The translations under genes and the position numbers were made by a program. A stretch of 64,000 bases of DNA from Cognatundibacterium griseum (lineage in GTDB: Bacteria; Pseudomonadota; Gammaproteobacteria; Burkholderiales; Burkholderiaceae_D), in assembly GCF_014284195.1 (NCBI RefSeq), contig NZ_JACOGC010000002.1, forward strand, positions 682,001-746,000. Reading direction: 5' to 3'. Below are positions 1 to 8,213 of this stretch, piece after piece (the first letter of the stretch is position 1; each line of letters begins with the position of its first letter). The notes under the pieces are model-generated. The model did no database searches, was not told the DNA's origin, and saw only the letters and a program-made list of their open reading frames with translations.

Positions 1-1
1 T

Positions 2-511
2 TCACCACATCCTTATCTGTTCATGCAGGCACTGCTGAATGATCCTGCACAAAGAGCTGCCAGCGAGTATATGAACTGGCTGCGCCAGCCAGGCTCAGAA
101 GAAGCACTGGAAAAAAATGATTTTGCGCTGATGGACGGCTTTTTTAACGGGATGGGGCAGGGTGAGGCGCACTGGTTCGATGCGGACACACGCGCTGCTT
201 ACCATGCTTGCTGGGCCAGGGGATTGTCTGGCGGGGTGAATTATTATCGGGCATCACCTTTGCATCCCCCGACAGCGAACCATCAGGGACCGCAACAGCT
301 GGCGCTGAATCCTGACGACTTCCGTGTCAGGGTTCCCACGCGTGTGATCTGGGGTGAAAACGACAAAGCCCTGCCGAAATCCTTACTGGACGGGATGGAG
401 GATTTTGTACCGGATCTGCGCATTACGCGAATCGCAGAAGGTTCGCACTGGGTGATTCATGAGCAGCCTGAGAGAATTAATGGCCTGATCAGACAATACC
501 TGGATGAATGA
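2..511 (+). CDS. Alpha/beta fold hydrolase, 5'-truncated by window edge
   Basis: The reading frame is open from base 2 and the first in-frame ATG (base 23) falls inside the conserved part of the protein, so the gene starts upstream of the window. What remains is the cap region and the C-terminal half of an epoxide-hydrolase/haloalkane-dehalogenase-like alpha/beta hydrolase. The acid of the triad is probably the Asp of VIWGENDKALP and the catalytic His is in EGSHWVIHEQPE, a typical family ending. The nucleophile elbow lies outside the window. The next gene, a thioesterase, begins six bases after the stop, so they are likely co-transcribed. The substrate cannot be told from sequence. Confidence 0.85.
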   Translation, partial: SPHPYLFMQALLNDPAQRAASEYMNWLRQPGSEEALEKNDFALMDGFFNGMGQGEAHWFDADTRAAYHACWARGLSGGVNYYRASPLHPPTANHQGPQQLALNPDDFRVRVPTRVIWGENDKALPKSLLDGMEDFVPDLRITRIAEGSHWVIHEQPERINGLIRQYLDE

Positions 512-517
512 GCTGTC

Positions 518-952
518 ATGAAAAGATCCGACTTTGTTTTTTTTCATACGCTGCGGGTGCGCTGGGCAGAAGTGGATATGCAGGCGATTGTGTTCAACGG
601 GCATTACCTGACGTATTTTGATGTGGCATTCACCGAATACTGGCGTGCGACCGGTCTTCCAAATGCGGCAGAGCAGGCCAAAACGGGCAGAGAATTATTT
701 GCCAGAAAAGCCGGTATTGAATATATCGCTCCGGCCAGGTTCGATGATTTGCTGGATATCGGGGTCCGTTGCGAGCGGATCGGAAATTCATCCATGCAGT
801 TCAGTATCGGTATTTTCAAGGAAGATGCACATCTGGTCAGCGGAGAGCTGACTTACGTATATGCTGACACAGCGCTCAGAAAGGGAATGCCGGTTCCAGA
901 GAACTGGCGTGCGATAATTCAGGCTTTCGACCAAACCAATACTCCGGATTGA
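518..952 (+). CDS. Acyl-CoA thioesterase, hot-dog fold (4HBT/YbgC type)
   Basis: A 144-residue single-domain hot-dog thioesterase. Near the N-terminus RVRWAEVDMQAIVFNGHY matches the 4-hydroxybenzoyl-CoA thioesterase/YbgC signature, in which an Asp and the following NxxY region line the active site. The family hydrolyses acyl-CoA (sometimes acyl-ACP) thioesters in the cytoplasm. The gene sits between an alpha/beta hydrolase (gap of 6 bases) and a GNAT acetyltransferase (gap of 3 bases), so the three look like one operon. Length is normal for the family. The exact acyl chain is unknown. Nothing unusual was seen. Confidence 0.88.
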   Translation: MKRSDFVFFHTLRVRWAEVDMQAIVFNGHYLTYFDVAFTEYWRATGLPNAAEQAKTGRELFARKAGIEYIAPARFDDLLDIGVRCERIGNSSMQFSIGIFKEDAHLVSGELTYVYADTALRKGMPVPENWRAIIQAFDQTNTPD

Positions 953-955
953 TTC

Positions 956-1381
956 ATGATGACCGCTTCCATCGTTTTAGGAGACTGGGCTACTCTGCAA
1001 AAGGATGTACAGCCTGTCCGTTATGCCGTGTTCGTGGTGGAGCAGAAAATTCCTGCCGAGCTTGAATGGGATATTAACGACACCGTATGTCTGCATGCTG
1101 TTGCATACGATGCACAGCAACAGGCAATCGGCACCGGGCGTTTGTTGCCGGACGGGCATATTGGCCGTATGGCGGTGCTGGCTCAGGCTCGCGGTGTCGG
1201 AGTGGGCGCTGCGATCTTAAGGCAACTGATGCAGCAGGCAAAACAACGCGGTGATGCCTGTGTCCGTCTCAATGCACAGCAAAGTGCAGAGCATTTTTAT
1301 CTCAAAGAAGGCTTTATCCGTGATGGCGACATCTTCATGGAAGCGGGGATTCCGCATATCCACATGCACTGTTTTTTTTGA
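956..1381 (+). CDS. GNAT family N-acetyltransferase
   Basis: A 141-residue GNAT protein. The acetyl-CoA binding motif A is visible as the R-G-V-G-V-G-A turn at about residues 80-86 (consensus Q/RxxGxG/A), after the beta strand IGRMAVL. The N-terminal part (YAVFVVEQKIPAELEWD) resembles ElaA/YjcF-like small acetyltransferases. The acceptor is unknown. It follows the thioesterase after three bases and is probably the last gene of that operon. A second ATG follows immediately (MM), so the start could be base 959. Confidence 0.85.
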   Translation: MMTASIVLGDWATLQKDVQPVRYAVFVVEQKIPAELEWDINDTVCLHAVAYDAQQQAIGTGRLLPDGHIGRMAVLAQARGVGVGAAILRQLMQQAKQRGDACVRLNAQQSAEHFYLKEGFIRDGDIFMEAGIPHIHMHCFF

Positions 1382-1602
1382 AGCTCAAAGTTCAGATACA
1401 CGGTATTTCTCAGCTTCTGCTTGCCATGCAGATGAGGATGCATTGAAAGTCTGACACGACGTCTAAATACCACTTTGTGTTGCCTGTAACCGGGACTGTC
1501 GGCAAGGTCGGCAGGCGCACATGGCCGATAACCGACTGCAAAATAGCTTCTTTCCACAAGATGTTGCTCCGCAGTATTGCCGTAATGCAGTGGCTGAAAA
1601 TT

Positions 1603-1722
1603 TCACACCACCAGTTTTGATGCGTTGCTACTAATTAGTGCCAGCCGGAACGGGTTTCGCGTACGTAACTCACCGTTTTCTCCGGTAGTTAGCTCCACAG
1701 CCACCACTAAGCTTGTTGCCAT
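1603..1722 (-). CDS. Doubtful 39-residue ORF
   Basis: A minus-strand ORF reading MATSLVVAVELTTGENGELR and onward to a TGA. It is preceded by a purine-rich GAAGGA element seven bases before the ATG, which is why it is listed at all. I do not recognise the product. It lies in an intergenic region and overlaps a second short minus-strand frame (1670-1906) that also reads smoothly. The pair could be a small peptide gene, the remnant of a prophage-like small ORF cluster, or chance. Confidence 0.2.
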   Translation of the reverse strand: MATSLVVAVELTTGENGELRTRNPFRLALISSNASKLVV

Positions 1723-1890
1723 CGGTTTTTCCTTCAAAAACATCAAAAAGTATCCAAAAACAATCCCGGTATGTCGGCGGTAAAGCCAACCTGCCCCCGG
1801 AGAAGTAAGTCTGGTTGGCATGTCGCTCAGTACTGCAAATAAAAAAGACAAACCGATCAAGGCTTGATGGTGTCGTCATGCCATCTTTTT

Positions 1891-1925
1891 CCAACATTTC
1901 TCTCATGAAATAATAAAAATGTTGG
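1891..1925. repeat. 9-bp inverted repeat upstream of chemoreceptor gene
   Basis: CCAACATTT at 1891-1899 is repeated in inverse orientation (AAATGTTGG) at 1917-1925, with a 17-base spacer. Both outer flanks are A/T runs. It could be an operator or a weak hairpin. No T-tract pattern clearly marks it as a terminator. Confidence 0.4.
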
Positions 1926-2110
1926 ATTTTTCAAAACTAATTTTATTAAATAGAGTAGAATTTTTGAAAATAGTTGCTTTGTCTCATGGGTGAATTTTTA
2001 TCATTAAGCTACGCCCAATATATACATTTTGTTAACTCGGGTATCTGTGATTGAAACAGTGGATTGATATCTGTAATTGAGGAAATTTCAATATTTACCA
2101 GGAGAGAATC

Positions 2111-3853
2111 ATGAAAATTCAGGATACTAAAGTTTCCAGCCGCCTGATTCTGGGTTTTGGTCTGGTGCTGAGCTTACTTATCATTGTTGTTATTTTGGGT
2201 ATTGGTTATTTGCAGCAAATGCATCAGCGAATGGAGCAAATCGTTCGATTCAATGATGAGGAAAGCAAGCTTGCACAGACGATGTATCTGACAGTGACTG
2301 AGCGGGCACTGGCAATGCGTAACCTGATTTTGCTCACTGATGAAAAAGAGTCGCAGATGGAAGTTGACAGGATTGCCGCGCAGAAAAAAAAGTATGCGGA
2401 TGCTGTCGACAAATTAGAAAAGCTGCTGACCAACGATCCTACGCCGACACAAATGCAACTCAGTTTGATTGGCGATATCAAAAAGCAGGCGTTGCTGGCT
2501 GAACCGTATATCGTAAAAGCACTGGATCTGTACACACAGAAGAAAAATGATGAAGCGTATAAGTTATTGCGTTTTGAATACCGACCAGTGCAAAAAAAAT
2601 GGTGGGATTTGATTAATGAATTCATCAAGGACGAAACAGAGCAAAATAAAGAAGCGGTAGCGCAGGCAGAAAGCGACTATAAAGATGCACGTAATATGAT
2701 GCTGCTATTTGGCACGGTTGCATTGTTATTCGGGGTGCTGGCGTCGTGGATGATTATTCGCAGTTTACTCAGGCAGCTTGGTGGTGAGCCGCGTTATGCG
2801 GTACAAATTGCCGAAAAAATTGCAAACGGTGATCTCAGCGTGGATATTCATATCCAAAGTGATGATGAACATAGTCTGATGCATGCATTAAAAAATATGC
2901 GTAATGGGTTATCGGAAATTGTCGGTCAGGTCAGGCATGGTACTGAAACGATCGCATCGGCATCAACCCAGATTGCTACGGGTAATATGGATTTGTCTTC
3001 CCGCTCCGAACAGCAGGCTGGTTCACTGGAGGAAACTGCTTCCTCGATGGAAGAGCTGACATCAACAGTTAAACAAAATTCTGATAATGCAAAGCAAGCT
3101 AATCAGTTGGCTTTGTCTGCTTCTGATGTTGCTGTGAAGGGAGGCGCGGTGGTCTCTGAGGTTGTGCAGACCATGGGCGCAATCAATGAATCATCCCGCA
3201 AAATCGTTGACATTATCAGCGTGATCGATGGGATTGCGTTCCAAACGAATATTCTGGCCTTAAATGCTGCGGTTGAAGCCGCAAGAGCGGGAGAACAGGG
3301 GCGTGGTTTTGCGGTCGTCGCAACGGAAGTCAGGAATCTTGCGCAGCGTTCGGCAGAAGCCGCACGGGAGATCAAGAAGCTGATAGATGACTCGGTCAGC
3401 AAAGTCGAAACCGGTGCAAAGTTGGTCGATCAGGCAGGATCTACGATGGCGGAAATTGTCGGTAGTATTCAAAAAGTCACAGGAATCATGAACGAAATCA
3501 TGCTGGCGACCGAAGAGCAAACGACCGGTATCGAGCAGATTAATGAAGCAATAGTCCAGATGGATGATGTGACGCAACAGAATGCTGCTTTGGTTGAAGA
3601 GGCCGCCGCCGCCGCAACGTCATTGCAGGATCAGGCCGATGAGTTGCGTAATCTGGTCAGCACTTTCCGTTTGCAACCTTCCTCACCTGAAGCTAATGCA
3701 GCAGTACAACCGCACGTACACAGTAAAGTCGTTGCCCTGCCAAAGAAACACCCGGTGATGAAAACGAATACCCACAATGTGATGCCGGTAAAAAAAATTG
3801 CCAATGCTGCATCCGTGAAGAATGAAGAAGCTGCTGAATGGGCGGAATTTTAA
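2111..3853 (+). CDS. Methyl-accepting chemotaxis protein
   Basis: A 580-residue inner-membrane chemoreceptor. Order of parts: TM1 at about residues 13-33; a periplasmic four-helix-bundle-type sensor at about 34-193; TM2 at about 195-216; a HAMP domain to about 270; then the long methylated coiled-coil signalling domain. The conserved hairpin tip is plain at about 374-425 (IAFQTNILALNAAVEAARAG, then EQGRGFAVVATEVR). It signals to CheA/CheW in the cytoplasm. The last five residues, EWAEF, fit the tethering pentapeptide x-aromatic-x-x-aromatic that recruits CheR/CheB (as NWETF in Tsr). A strong AGGAGAG binding site lies just before the ATG. The ligand is unknown. The neighbours are not chemotaxis genes. 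Confidence 0.95.
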   Translation: MKIQDTKVSSRLILGFGLVLSLLIIVVILGIGYLQQMHQRMEQIVRFNDEESKLAQTMYLTVTERALAMRNLILLTDEKESQMEVDRIAAQKKKYADAVDKLEKLLTNDPTPTQMQLSLIGDIKKQALLAEPYIVKALDLYTQKKNDEAYKLLRFEYRPVQKKWWDLINEFIKDETEQNKEAVAQAESDYKDARNMMLLFGTVALLFGVLASWMIIRSLLRQLGGEPRYAVQIAEKIANGDLSVDIHIQSDDEHSLMHALKNMRNGLSEIVGQVRHGTETIASASTQIATGNMDLSSRSEQQAGSLEETASSMEELTSTVKQNSDNAKQANQLALSASDVAVKGGAVVSEVVQTMGAINESSRKIVDIISVIDGIAFQTNILALNAAVEAARAGEQGRGFAVVATEVRNLAQRSAEAAREIKKLIDDSVSKVETGAKLVDQAGSTMAEIVGSIQKVTGIMNEIMLATEEQTTGIEQINEAIVQMDDVTQQNAALVEEAAAAATSLQDQADELRNLVSTFRLQPSSPEANAAVQPHVHSKVVALPKKHPVMKTNTHNVMPVKKIANAASVKNEEAAEWAEF

Positions 3854-3911
3854 ACTGCTTTAGTCTGTTTGTTTTGACGATGATTAATCCCGGGATGCAT
3901 GGAGGTGTCAT

Positions 3912-4601
3912 GTGAATCTGTCAAAAAATACTGAGAACCTGGCGTACCCTGTCAGCGGGGATGATAAACGGTTACATTTTGGCCGTTTTGTTGAGCATGC
4001 CTCACTGAAGGAAAATCTGACCTGGCATTTCGGGGCGGTTTCGTCGGCTGTGCGCGAGAGCCTGTTAAAGCAAAGGCCTGTTACTTTATGGTTGACGGGG
4101 TTAAGTGCATCAGGCAAGTCAAGCATTGCGTATGCCTTGGAAAAATTATTGCTTGAGAAGGGGAAGTGCAGTTTCGTTCTTGATGGCGATAATCTGCGTC
4201 ATCATCTGAATAGTGATCTGGGGTTTACCGCGGCTGATCGCAAGGAAAATATACGCAGGACTGCAGAGGTTGCGCATTTGATGAATGAAGCTGGGCTGAT
4301 TGTGATCACTGCTCTGATTTCACCGCTTTGCTCAGATCGTCAGATGGCACGTGAGATTATCGGTGCGCAGCGTTTTCTCGAAGTGTATGTTAATGCATCG
4401 GCAGCAGTTTGTGAGTCACGTGATCCGAAAGGTCTGTATGTCAAAGCGCGCCGTGGTGAAATTTCCGAATTTACCGGTATATCTGCTCCCTATGAAGTTC
4501 CGGATAATCCTGAATTCGAGGTCGATTCCGAAAGTGACCCTGTCGGGTTAGTAGCGGAAAAACTGTATCAGCATTTAGCCGGACAATATTTTCCTAAATG
4601 A
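3912..4601 (+). CDS. cysC: Adenylyl-sulfate kinase (APS kinase)
   Basis: Phosphorylates adenylyl sulfate to PAPS with ATP. The P-loop GLSASGKSS is at about residues 63-71. It is followed by LDGDNLRHHLNSDLGFTAADR and ENIRR, the APS-binding signature, then by ISPLCSDRQ and DPKGLYVKAR, all typical of CysC. At 229 residues it is somewhat longer than E. coli CysC because of about 30 extra N-terminal residues. The start is a GTG at 3912, six bases after a perfect GGAGG. The stop overlaps the next ATG (ATGA), so it is translationally coupled to the DHH gene. No cysDN or cysH is next to it. The sulfotransferase two genes on suggests PAPS for sulfation more than for assimilation (inference). Confidence 0.93.
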   Translation: MNLSKNTENLAYPVSGDDKRLHFGRFVEHASLKENLTWHFGAVSSAVRESLLKQRPVTLWLTGLSASGKSSIAYALEKLLLEKGKCSFVLDGDNLRHHLNSDLGFTAADRKENIRRTAEVAHLMNEAGLIVITALISPLCSDRQMAREIIGAQRFLEVYVNASAAVCESRDPKGLYVKARRGEISEFTGISAPYEVPDNPEFEVDSESDPVGLVAEKLYQHLAGQYFPK

Positions 4602-5605
4602 GTCCGGACATGATTGCCGAACATCAAACCCAGCCGCGTTGCTTTGATATTTTTAATGGTGATGCCGATGGGATTTGTGCTTTACATCAGCTGCGCCTGG
4701 CATTTCCTGCTGAAACGATTCTGGTGACTGGGGTCAAACGCGACATCACTTTGCTGGACAGGGTAGACGCCAAAGCGGGCGATAAACTGACTGTACTGGA
4801 TATCTCGCTGGACGCAAACATCGAACCATTAAAGAAACATCTCGCCGCTGGTGCCGAGGTGCTCTATTTTGATCATCATACGGCCAAACAGATATTTCAT
4901 CATACCCACCTCACATGGAACTGGAGTGAAGCACATGATGTTTGTACCAGCATTTTGGTCAATCGCTATTTGCAGGGGCGTTTCGTAAAATGGGCAATCG
5001 CCGCTGCTTATGGTGATAATTTAATAGCTACTGCGGATATCATAGCAGCCGGTCAGCACCTGACGCAGCTTCAGAGGCTCAATTTGCAGGAACTGGGAAA
5101 GCTGATTAATTTTAATGCTTACGGTGAGCATGTCAGTGATTTGCATATCCATCCCGCTGCGTTATATCGCGAGATTCAACAGTATGCCGACCCTTTCGAT
5201 TTTATCTGGCATTCATCGCATTTTTTAGCATTGCAATACGCTTACGCCGAAGACTTTTCTCACATCGATCATTTACGACCAGTACAGACCGGGAAGGCCA
5301 GTCAGATTTATCTGTTGCCGGAAGAGCCGTGGGCGCGCCGTTTGTCGGGGGTATTTGCTAATCAGTTATCTGAACAGCATCCCGACCTTTCTTTTGCCGT
5401 GCTCACACCGAAGGCGACAGGTGGTTTCGTAGTCAGTGTACGTTCGGCTGATCCTGAACGAAAACCAGCCAGTCACTTTTGCGAGATGTTTCCCGGCGGC
5501 GGCGGCCGGCGGCTGGCGGCTGGCATTAATTATCTTGAGTTGCAGGACGCGGACGCTTTTTTTGCGGCATTTTTTAATTATTTCGAATCACCGGATGTTC
5601 ATTGA
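4598..5605 (+). CDS. DHH/DHHA1 family phosphoesterase, possible PAP phosphatase
   Basis: A 335-residue DHH-superfamily phosphoesterase. Motif I is FNGDADG at residues 19-25, motif II the Asp of VLDISLD at about 67, motif III DHH at 92-94, and motif IV the Asp of AAYGDNL, together the metal site. The C-terminal DHHA1 substrate loop reads GGGGRRLAAG near residue 300. There an Arg stands where NrnA-like enzymes have the His of GGGH. NrnA-type relatives degrade nanoRNA and dephosphorylate PAP. Between an APS kinase (4-base ATGA overlap) and a sulfotransferase, removal of PAP, the sulfotransferase by-product, is an attractive role, but this is inference. Other substrates (c-di-nucleotides, nanoRNA) are possible. 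Confidence 0.85.
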   Translation: MSPDMIAEHQTQPRCFDIFNGDADGICALHQLRLAFPAETILVTGVKRDITLLDRVDAKAGDKLTVLDISLDANIEPLKKHLAAGAEVLYFDHHTAKQIFHHTHLTWNWSEAHDVCTSILVNRYLQGRFVKWAIAAAYGDNLIATADIIAAGQHLTQLQRLNLQELGKLINFNAYGEHVSDLHIHPAALYREIQQYADPFDFIWHSSHFLALQYAYAEDFSHIDHLRPVQTGKASQIYLLPEEPWARRLSGVFANQLSEQHPDLSFAVLTPKATGGFVVSVRSADPERKPASHFCEMFPGGGGRRLAAGINYLELQDADAFFAAFFNYFESPDVH

Positions 5606-5674
5606 TTCACATCTTCACCTGTCCTGGATTGACTGTATTGTTTTGATTGATTTGTGACTTCTTATGAGGCTGAC

Positions 5675-6736
5675 ATGGAGCAGGAAATAAAACCGTTATC
5701 AATAGCAAAAATACAGTCCAGACCGCGCCCGGTGCTGATGACTCCTCTGCGTCGCTGCGGCAGCCATGCATTACGACTGCGTTTGAATAATAGCCCGGAG
5801 TTTTACTCACCATACCCTTTGCATATTATTGATTTCATGCCTTTGCTGCCGCGTTATGGTGACCTGAGGATTGATCAGAATTACTTCAGGCTGATTGTGG
5901 ATGTGATCGGTCTGCAGACATCCAGTATGGTGAAGTGGAATGACATCGTGTTTGATCCGGTAGACATTTTTGAAGCAATCAAACAGGAAAAGCGCAGCAT
6001 ACACCGGGTGCTTTGGGAGTTGCTGCTACGTGCCGGAGAGTTACACCATGCCAGCATCGTGATGGATAAATCACTGGACAGCGTGCGCTATGCAGACGAG
6101 TTGCTGGAGCTGTTTCCCGATATGTTGTTTTTAAATGTCGTGCGCGATCCGCGTGCGCAGGTGGCGTCGATGAATCGGGCGATTATTCACGAATATGATG
6201 CGACGCTGAATGCGCTTGCATGGGTTGATGCGCACAAGATGGCCAGTGCATTGATTGAGAAATATCCGGATAGCGTGCTGACTATCCGTTATGAAGATTT
6301 TTTAAGCAATCAGGAACTGGTATTGCGTCGCATTTGCGAATTTTTGGGAATCAGTTTTTTGCCGGCGATGCTGGATGTTTCGCATTCGCAGGAAGCGTTG
6401 CAGATTTCCCAGTTGTCGGCATTATGGGAAAGCAACCGTTTCCCGCCGTTAATGGCGAATAAAGATAAATTCAGGCAACAATTAAGCCTCGACGAAATCG
6501 AGGTTATAGAAACGCTGTGCAAAAGCTTTATGCAGAAGTATGGCTATGAAGCGATGACACCGGCAAATGCTGACATCACGCAAAGCATGCTGGCTGTGGC
6601 AGGAGAAAAATCATTGTCAGGCCGTTTGCAGGCGTGGGCTGATCTGAAGGAAAATAATTTCAAAGACTATATATTGCGCCGTTACCGGGCTGATTATTTA
6701 GGCCGCCTGATGGCGATGTTACCGCCGCCGGCCTGA
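5675..6736 (+). CDS. Sulfotransferase family protein (PAPS-dependent)
   Basis: A protein of about 353 residues with the two PAPS-binding elements of the sulfotransferase fold. The 5'-phosphosulfate loop is near residues 23-34 (TPLRRCGSHALR). The 3'-phosphate motif is VVRDPRAQVASMNR, with Arg/Asp at about 157-158 and Ser at 165. It is followed by IRYEDFLSN, also typical. No signal peptide or membrane segment is seen, so it should act in the cytoplasm. The ATG at 5675 is chosen because GAGG lies five bases before it. An upstream GTG at 5654 has no binding site. It follows the DHH gene by 69 bases and is the third member of a cysC-DHH-sulfotransferase set. The acceptor molecule is unknown. Confidence 0.85.
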   Translation: MEQEIKPLSIAKIQSRPRPVLMTPLRRCGSHALRLRLNNSPEFYSPYPLHIIDFMPLLPRYGDLRIDQNYFRLIVDVIGLQTSSMVKWNDIVFDPVDIFEAIKQEKRSIHRVLWELLLRAGELHHASIVMDKSLDSVRYADELLELFPDMLFLNVVRDPRAQVASMNRAIIHEYDATLNALAWVDAHKMASALIEKYPDSVLTIRYEDFLSNQELVLRRICEFLGISFLPAMLDVSHSQEALQISQLSALWESNRFPPLMANKDKFRQQLSLDEIEVIETLCKSFMQKYGYEAMTPANADITQSMLAVAGEKSLSGRLQAWADLKENNFKDYILRRYRADYLGRLMAMLPPPA

Positions 6737-6775
6737 GTAAAGGCTAAAGGCTGACTGAGACAAGGTGTTTTGTCA

Positions 6776-7399
6776 TCATATAATCGCAACCATGATACCG
6801 GTGGTCAGTACCAGGCTACCGGCAATTCTTTCTGTAATCGCGGCATATCTTTCCTGCGTTGCCCAGTGACTGGCCTTGCTGGCCAACATACCGTAGCCTA
6901 GCAAAATAAAAAATTCCGGAACCATGGAACAAAGTGCTAATAACAGCATTTGCCAACCTATCGCTATCGTCGGGTCGATAAACTGCGGCAGAATCGCGAC
7001 GAAAGTCAGCATCGTTTTTGGATTGCCAAGCTGCAACGCCAGCGCGCTGCGGTAAATTTTCAGCTGACTGGCGTTACTGTCATCAGGACGTGACAGCGTG
7101 ATCGGCGATGGTCTGCCGAGGATTGCCGATATGCCGAGGTAAACCAGATATGCGGCGCCAAGGTATTTGAGACCATAAAATATTTTGGGTGATGCGAGGA
7201 TCAGACTGCTTATGCCCGTTGCAGACAAGCCAAAATAAATCGCATTACCGGACAAAATGCCGAGGCTGGCCCAGATCGATGTGCGCCAGCCACGCAAGAT
7301 GCCACAGGTGACGACCATCATCACAGCGGGTCCTGGCGATAAGGACATGGCGGCTTCTGCCGCTGTAAATAAAGCCAGGCTTTGCACATTAAACGCCAT
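6776..7399 (-). CDS. LysE family translocator (RhtB-like amino-acid exporter)
   Basis: A 207-residue, very hydrophobic protein with about six predicted membrane segments and the N-terminal SLSPGPAVMMVV signature of the LysE/RhtB exporter family. The mid-protein LQLGNPKTMLTFVAILPQF element is also characteristic. These inner-membrane carriers export amino acids such as homoserine, threonine or lysine. The gene is six bases downstream of an alpha/beta hydrolase gene and in the same orientation as an O-acylhomoserine sulfhydrylase gene, so a three-gene operon is likely. A link to homoserine/methionine metabolism is conceivable but unproven. Confidence 0.9.
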   Translation of the reverse strand: MAFNVQSLALFTAAEAAMSLSPGPAVMMVVTCGILRGWRTSIWASLGILSGNAIYFGLSATGISSLILASPKIFYGLKYLGAAYLVYLGISAILGRPSPITLSRPDDSNASQLKIYRSALALQLGNPKTMLTFVAILPQFIDPTIAIGWQMLLLALCSMVPEFFILLGYGMLASKASHWATQERYAAITERIAGSLVLTTGIMVAII

Positions 7400-7405
7400 A
7401 CTTTT

Positions 7406-8212
7406 TTAGCCCCTGATAAAACGGTAAAGTTTGTTGAGTACCAGTTCTGCCTGTTCCGTCATCATAGAATGCCCGCAGTTTTCCAGTATTTCGACCTGTT
7501 TGTCGGTCACTGAATTAATTAAGGTTTGCGCCGCTTTCGGCGGTGTCATCATATCTTTGCGGGCAATCAGAAACAGGGTGGGGCAAGCGACACTGTGCGC
7601 TGCGGTCTCGCCATTGTTATAAGTATTGCAGGCGAGAAAGTCGGTATGGAACACCTTGGCAGGATTGATCTGTGAAATCCTTTGCATCAGACGACGGCTG
7701 ACGCCGAGTACCGAGAAACCAGGAGCAAGACTGGATGGCTGATGCAATTGATTGACGTGTGACCAGATGTTCACCATGTCGATTGCATTGTATTCTTCGT
7801 TTTGTGCCGCATCCAGTAACGCATCCGATACTTTCATGGGATAGGCGGTGCCCAATAAAGCCAATTTGTCGATGCGTGCAGGAGCCTGATGAGCTGTTTC
7901 GAGAGCGATCAGAGACCCCATGCTATGCCCGATCAGGCTGGCATTCGTTATCTTGGCGGCATCCAGTAGTGCCAGCAGCCAGTTCGCCATTTGCCCGACT
8001 GTATTGAGCGCCATGCCACCACTGCGACCATGCCCTGGCAGATCAACTGCAAGAACATTGTAGCCATGATATGCAAAATAGCGGCTCTGTAATGCCCAGA
8101 CTGAATGATCGTTTTGCGCACCGTGGATAAATACCACGGTCGGCTGTTGCAGATTCAGCGCTTTGTTGCCGGTATAAGCATAAACAACTTGTCCGTTAAC
8201 TTGAAAAAACAT
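7406..8212 (-). CDS. Alpha/beta fold hydrolase
   Basis: A 268-residue alpha/beta hydrolase with all expected elements. The oxyanion-hole HGAQNDHSVW is near the start, followed by the DLPGHGRSGG strand-turn. The nucleophile elbow is GHSMGS, the acid is the Asp of ARKDMMTP, and the catalytic His is in NCGHSMM near the end. No signal peptide is present. It lies one base from the downstream end of the sulfhydrylase gene and six bases before the LysE-type gene, which implies co-transcription. If it acts with the sulfhydrylase, an acyl-homoserine or thioester substrate might be guessed, but the sequence does not show it. Confidence 0.9.
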   Translation of the reverse strand: MFFQVNGQVVYAYTGNKALNLQQPTVVFIHGAQNDHSVWALQSRYFAYHGYNVLAVDLPGHGRSGGMALNTVGQMANWLLALLDAAKITNASLIGHSMGSLIALETAHQAPARIDKLALLGTAYPMKVSDALLDAAQNEEYNAIDMVNIWSHVNQLHQPSSLAPGFSVLGVSRRLMQRISQINPAKVFHTDFLACNTYNNGETAAHSVACPTLFLIARKDMMTPPKAAQTLINSVTDKQVEILENCGHSMMTEQAELVLNKLYRFIRG

Positions 8213-8213
8213 C

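Larger units (their letters stand above)
1382..2110. other. Gene-poor 0.7 kb intergenic region
   Basis: No convincing gene of normal size is present between the GNAT gene and the chemoreceptor gene. The right third is clearly A+T-rich and probably holds the promoter of the chemoreceptor. I could not pick a confident -35/-10 pair or a clear sigma-28 site. The segment includes a 9-base inverted repeat (1891-1925) and overlapping minus-strand short ORFs between about 1603 and 1906, one with a fair ribosome binding site. It may be decayed DNA. Confidence 0.6.
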
